From Megalopta genalis (Eukaryota; Arthropoda; Insecta; Hymenoptera; Halictidae), in NCBI RefSeq assembly GCF_051020955.1, contig NC_135020.1, forward strand, positions 3,037,501-3,101,500: a stretch of DNA of 64,000 nt. The letters run 5' to 3'. Below, piece after piece: positions 60,566 to 64,000 of this stretch (positions are counted from its first letter, which is position 1; every line of letters begins with the position of its first letter). The notes under the pieces are model-generated. The model did no database searches, was not told the DNA's origin, and saw nothing but the letters and a program-made list of their open reading frames with translations. The position numbers and the translations under genes are program-made.

Positions 60566-60919
60566 GTTGTTCTTCTTGTTGTTCTTCTTGTTCTTGTTGT
60601 TCTTCTTGTTGTTCTTGTTGTTCTTCTTGTTGTTCTTGTTGTTCTTGTTGTTCTTCTTGTTGTTCTTGTTGTTCTTGTTGTTCTAGTTGTACTTGTTGTT
60701 CTTGTTGTTCTTGTCGTTCTTGTCGTTCTTGTTGTTCTTGTTGTTCTTGTTGTTCTTGTTGTTCTTGTTGTTCTTGTTGTTCTTGTTGTTCTTGTTGTTC
60801 TTGTTGTTCTTGTTGTTCTTGTTGTTCTTGTTGTTCTTGTTGTTCTTGTTGTTCTTGTTGTTCTTGTTGTTCTTGTTGTTCTTGTGGTTCTTGTTGTTCT
60901 TGTTGTTCTTGTGGTTCTT

Positions 60920-60950
<31 letters not shown>

Positions 60951-61672
60951 TTCTTGTTGTTCTTGTTGTTCTTGTTGTTCTTGTTGTTCTTGTTGTTCTT
61001 GTTGTTCTTGTTGTTCTTGTTGTTCTTGTTGTTCTTGTTGTTCTTGTTGTTCTTGTTGTTCTTGTTGTTCTTGTTGTTCTTGTTGTTCTTGTTGTTCTTG
61101 TTGTTCTTGTTGTTCTTGCTGTTCTTGTTGTAGTTGTTGTTGTTGTAGTTCTTGTTGTTCTTGTTGTTCTTGTTGTTCTTGTTGTTCTTGTTGTCCTTGT
61201 TGTTCTTGTTGTTCTTGTTGTTCTTGTGGTTTTTGTTGATCTTGTTGTTCTTGTTGTTCTTGTTGTTGTTGTTGTTCTTGCTGTTCTTGTTGTAGTTGTT
61301 GTTGTTGTCCTTGTTGTTGTTGTAGTTCTTGTTGTTCTTGCTGTTCTTGTTGTTCTTGTTGTTCTGGTTGTTCTCGTTGTTCTCGTTGATCTCGTTGTTC
61401 TCGTTGTTCTCGTTGTTCTCGTTGTTCTTGTTGTTCTTGTTGTTCTTGTTGTTCTTGGTGTTCTTGTTGTTCTTGTTGTTCTTGTTGTTCTTGTTGTTCT
61501 TGTTGTTCTTGTTGTTCTTGTTGTTTTTGTTGTTCATGTTGTTCTTGCTGTTGTTCTTGTTGTTGTTCTAGTGGTCCTTGTTGTTGTTGTTCTGGTTGTT
61601 CTTGTTGTTCTTGTTGTTCCGGTTGTTCTTGTTGTTCTTGTACTTGTTGTTCTTGTTGTTCTTGCTGTTCAT

Positions 61673-61680
61673 GTTGTCTC
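61673..61680. repeat. E module (phase slip), variant ttgtctcg
   Basis: Ninth and last E copy, with the 8-bp unit ttgtctcg. It lies 9,074 bp after the copy at 52599, in line with the 9.05-kb offset of nearby anchors. Confidence 0.88.
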
Positions 61681-61813
61681 GTTGTACTTGTTGTTCTAGT
61701 TGTTCTTGTTGTTCTTGTTGTTCTTGCTGTTCTTGTTGTTCTTGTTGTTCTTGTTGTTCTTGTTGTTCTTGTTGTTCTTGCTGGTCATGTTGATCTTGTT
61801 GTTCTTGTTGTTC

Positions 61814-61844
<31 letters not shown>

Positions 61845-62046
61845 CCTTGTTGTTCTTGTTGTTCTTGTTGTTCTTGTTGTTCTGGTAGTTCTTGTTGCTC
61901 TTGTTGTTCTTGTTGATCTTGTTGTTCTGGTAGTTCTTGTTGCTCTTGTTGTTCTTGTTGTTCTAGTTGTTCTTGTTGTTCTTGTTGTTCTTGTTGTTCT
62001 TGTTGTTCTTGTTGTTCTTGTTGTTCTTGTTGTTCTTGTTGTTCTT

Positions 62047-62077
<31 letters not shown>

Positions 62078-62472
62078 TTCGTGTTGTTCTTGTTGTTCTT
62101 GTTGTTCTTGTTGTTCTTGTTGTTCTTGTTGTTCTTGTTGTTCTTGTTGTTCTTGTTGTTCTTGTTGTTCTTGTTGTTCTTGTTGTTCTTGTTGTTTTTG
62201 CTGTTCATGTTGTCCTTGTTGTTCTTCTTGTTGTTGTTCTAGTTGTCCTTGTTGTTGTTGTCCTTGTTGTTCTTGTTGTTGTTGTCCTTGTTGTTCTTGT
62301 TGTGCTTGTTGTTCTTGTTGCTCTTCTTGTTCTTGTTGCTCTTGTTGTTCTTGTTGCACTTGTTGTTCTTGTTGTTGTTCTTGTTGTTCTTGTTTTTGTT
62401 GTTCTTGTTATTGTTGATCTTGTCGTTGTGGTTCTTGTTGTTCCTGTTGTTCTTGTTGCTCTTGTTGCTCTT

Positions 62473-62521
<49 letters not shown>

Positions 62522-63084
62522 TTGTTCTTGTTGTTCTTGTTTTGGTTGTTCTTGTTGTTGTTGTTCTTGTCGTTGTGGTTCTTGTTGTTCCTGTTGTTGT
62601 TGTTGTTCTTGTTGTTCTTGTTGTTGTTGTTCATGTGGTTCTTGTTGTTGTTGCTCTTGCTGTTCTTGTTCTTGTTGTCCTTGTTGTTCTTGCTGTTCTT
62701 GTTGTTCTTGTTGTTCTTGTTGTTTTTGTTGATCTTGTTGTTCTTGTTGTTCTTGTTGTTCTTCTTGCTGTTCTGGTTGTTCTTGTTGTTCTTGTTGTTC
62801 TTCTTGCTGTTCTGGTTGTTCTTGTTGTTCTTGTTATTCTTGTTGTTCTCGTTGTTCTCGTTGTTCTCGTTGTTCTCGTTGTTCTCGTTGTTCTCGTTGT
62901 TCTCGATGTTCTCGTTGTTCTCGTTGTTCTCGTTGTTCTCGTTGTTCTCGTTGTTCTTGTTGTTCTTGTTGTTCTTGTTGTTCTTGTTGTTCTTGTTGTT
63001 CTTGTTGTTCTTGTTGTTCTTGTTGTTCTTGTTGTTCTTGTTGTTCTTGTTGTTCTTGTTGTTCTTGTTGTTCTTGTTGTTCTT

Positions 63085-63115
<31 letters not shown>

Positions 63116-63165
63116 TTCTTGTTGTTCTTGTTGTTCTTGTTGTTCTTGTTGTTCTTGTTGTTCTT

Positions 63166-63196
<31 letters not shown>

Positions 63197-63648
63197 TTCT
63201 TGTTGTTCTTGTTGTTCTTGTTGTTCTTGTTGTTCTTGTTGTTCTTGTTGTTCTTGTTGTTCTTGTTGTTCTTGTTGTTCTTGTTGTTCTTGTTGATCTT
63301 GTTGTTCTTGTTGTTCTTGTTGTTCTTGTTGTTCTTGTTGTTCTTGTTGTTCTTGTTGTTCTTGTTGTTCTGGTTGTTCTTGTTGTTCTTGTTGTTCTTG
63401 TTGTTCCGGTTGTTCTTGTTGTTCTTGTTCTTGTTGTTCTTGCTGTTCTTGTTGTTCTTGTTGTTCTTGTTGTTCTTGTTGTTCTTGTTGTTCTTGTTGT
63501 TCTTGTTGTTCTTGTTGTTCTTGTTGTTCTTGTTGTTCTTGTTGTTCTTGTTGTTCTTGTTGTTCTGGTTGTTCTTGTTGTTCTTGTTGTTCTTGTTGTT
63601 CTTGTTGTTCTTGCTGTTCTTGTTGTTCTTGCTGTTCTTGTTGTTCTT

Positions 63649-63679
<31 letters not shown>

Positions 63680-63711
63680 TTCTTGTTGTTCCTGTTCTCG
63701 TTGTTGTTCTT

Positions 63712-63742
<31 letters not shown>

Positions 63743-64000
63743 TTCTTGTTGTTCTTGTTGTTCTTGTTGTTCTTGTTGTTCTTGTTGTTCTTGTTGTTCT
63801 TGTTGTTCTTGTTGTTCTTGTTGTTGTTGTTATTCTTGCTGTTCTTGTTCTTGTTGTTCTTGTTGCTCTTGTTGTTGTTGTTCTACTTGTTCCTGTTGTT
63901 GTTGTTGTTCTTGTTGTCCTTGTTGTTCTTGTTCTTCTTGTTGGGCTTGTTGTTCTTGTTGTTCTTGTTGTTCTTACTGTTGTTGTTCTTGTTGTTGTTG
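61681..64000. repeat. Zone VI: right-edge zone sharing variants with the left part
   Basis: After the last E module the C and D landmarks vanish. Variants near 62.40-62.70 kb (ttgtcgttgtggttc, tgttcatgtggttc, cttgctgttcttgttcttg) match those at 1.25-1.50 kb. The segment 63.66-63.97 kb (tgttcctgttctcgttg, ttattcttgctg, ttctacttgttc, ttgggcttg) matches stretches near 14.8-15.2, 19.1-19.5 and 20.9-21.3 kb. The array runs off the window end. No gene is visible. Confidence 0.82.

Larger units (their letters stand above)
26462..61241. repeat. D modules: tgtggtttttgttgatc, 20 copies
   Basis: Starts are 26462, 29852, 31952, 32960, 36368, 39041, 40978, 42487, 43270, 44722, 46969, 47782, 49315, 52168, 53046, 54255, 54528, 56835, 57666 and 61225. 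It is confined to the same part of the array as C and is the most frequent landmark. Confidence 0.9.
35400..61672. repeat. Zone V: nested higher-order repeats with C and D modules
   Basis: Double ttctagttg units followed by a ccgg unit start blocks near 35.41, 39.98, 41.57, 46.12 and 56.00 kb. Offsets among these and other anchors give units of about 1.5, 4.55, 9.88 and 13.1 kb. TCG runs are shorter here than in zones III-IV except at 50.8, 59.2 and 59.9 kb. Consensus runs of 200-350 bp are common. No gene is visible. Confidence 0.82.
1..64000. repeat. 64-kb array of a 9-bp tandem repeat (TTGTTCTTG / CAAGAACAA)
   Basis: Every line of the window is built from the 9-mer TTGTTCTTG or one-base variants of it, all in the same orientation. 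The consensus is 33% GC, with six T, two G and one C per unit. The common variants are TTGTTCTCG, TTGCTCTTG, CTGTTCTTG, TTGATCTTG, TTGTCCTTG, TTGTACTTG, TTCTAGTTG, TTCTGGTTG and the C-to-G change TTGTTGTTG. The two G positions are the least variable; T-to-C changes dominate. Length changes are nearly always multiples of 3 bp. No unique sequence longer than a few bases interrupts the array. This looks like satellite or minisatellite DNA; a giant low-complexity coding exon is the less likely alternative. Confidence 0.97.

Noticed and set aside
1..64000. CRISPR array
   Set aside because: There are no unique spacers between repeats; spacer-like stretches are the same 9-mer.
1..64000. Telomeric repeat or G-quadruplex DNA
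   Set aside because: The unit has no GGG run and does not match known telomere motifs; isolated GGG occurs only in the rare ttgggcttg variant.
1..64000. GAA/TTC triplet expansion or triplex-forming homopurine tract
   Set aside because: Every 9-mer contains G on the T-rich strand and C on the A-rich strand, so there is no long homopurine-homopyrimidine tract.

Overview
All 64,000 bases are one tandem array. The basic unit is 9 bp, TTGTTCTTG on the given strand and CAAGAACAA on the other, and every copy I could follow points the same way. I see no unique-sequence island, no convincing gene, no RNA gene, no transposon and no CRISPR array. The given strand is about two thirds T, with G, some C and almost no A. 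Both window edges lie inside the array, so its full length is unknown. An array of this size and homogeneity points to a eukaryotic chromosome (satellite or heterochromatin-like DNA, or possibly one giant low-complexity exon). Nothing here identifies the species, and an assembly artefact cannot be excluded.

The array has layered structure. Unit variants (TTGTTCTCG, TTGCTCTTG, TTGATCTTG, TTGTCCTTG, TTGTTGTTG and others) are grouped into recognisable modules, which recur at fixed spacings as higher-order repeats. Landmark modules used below: E (an 8-bp unit, ttgtcttg after gttcatg, that shifts the 3-base phase by one), A (cttatttttgtttttg), B (ggccttgttcttcttg), C (gatcttggtgtacttg), D (tgtggtttttgttgatc), F (gtaattg after a TCG run) and G (gctctcgtcg).

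Layout: 1-2.66 kb, mixed variants; 2.66-17.7 kb, E-A modules in a roughly 6.7-6.9 kb higher-order repeat; 17.7-25.5 kb, rich in TTGTTCTCG runs with B and F modules and an exact-looking 522-bp tandem duplication; 25.5-35.4 kb, a roughly 3.0-3.4 kb higher-order repeat joining B, C, D and F; 35.4-61.7 kb, C and D modules in nested duplications of about 1.5, 4.5, 9.9 and 13 kb; 61.7-64 kb, a return to variants seen near the left edge and at 15-21 kb.

The long open reading frames (for example Val-Val-Leu for more than 15 kb on the plus strand) follow from the unit sequence and should not be annotated as proteins. The only frame resembling any plausible protein is the minus-strand Gln-Glu-Gln frame, which is cut by about 75 in-frame TAA and at least three TGA codons. 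The most useful observations are that the 3-base phase changes only 12 times in 64 kb, that nine of those changes are one inherited module, and that module spacings are conserved to within one 9-bp unit.
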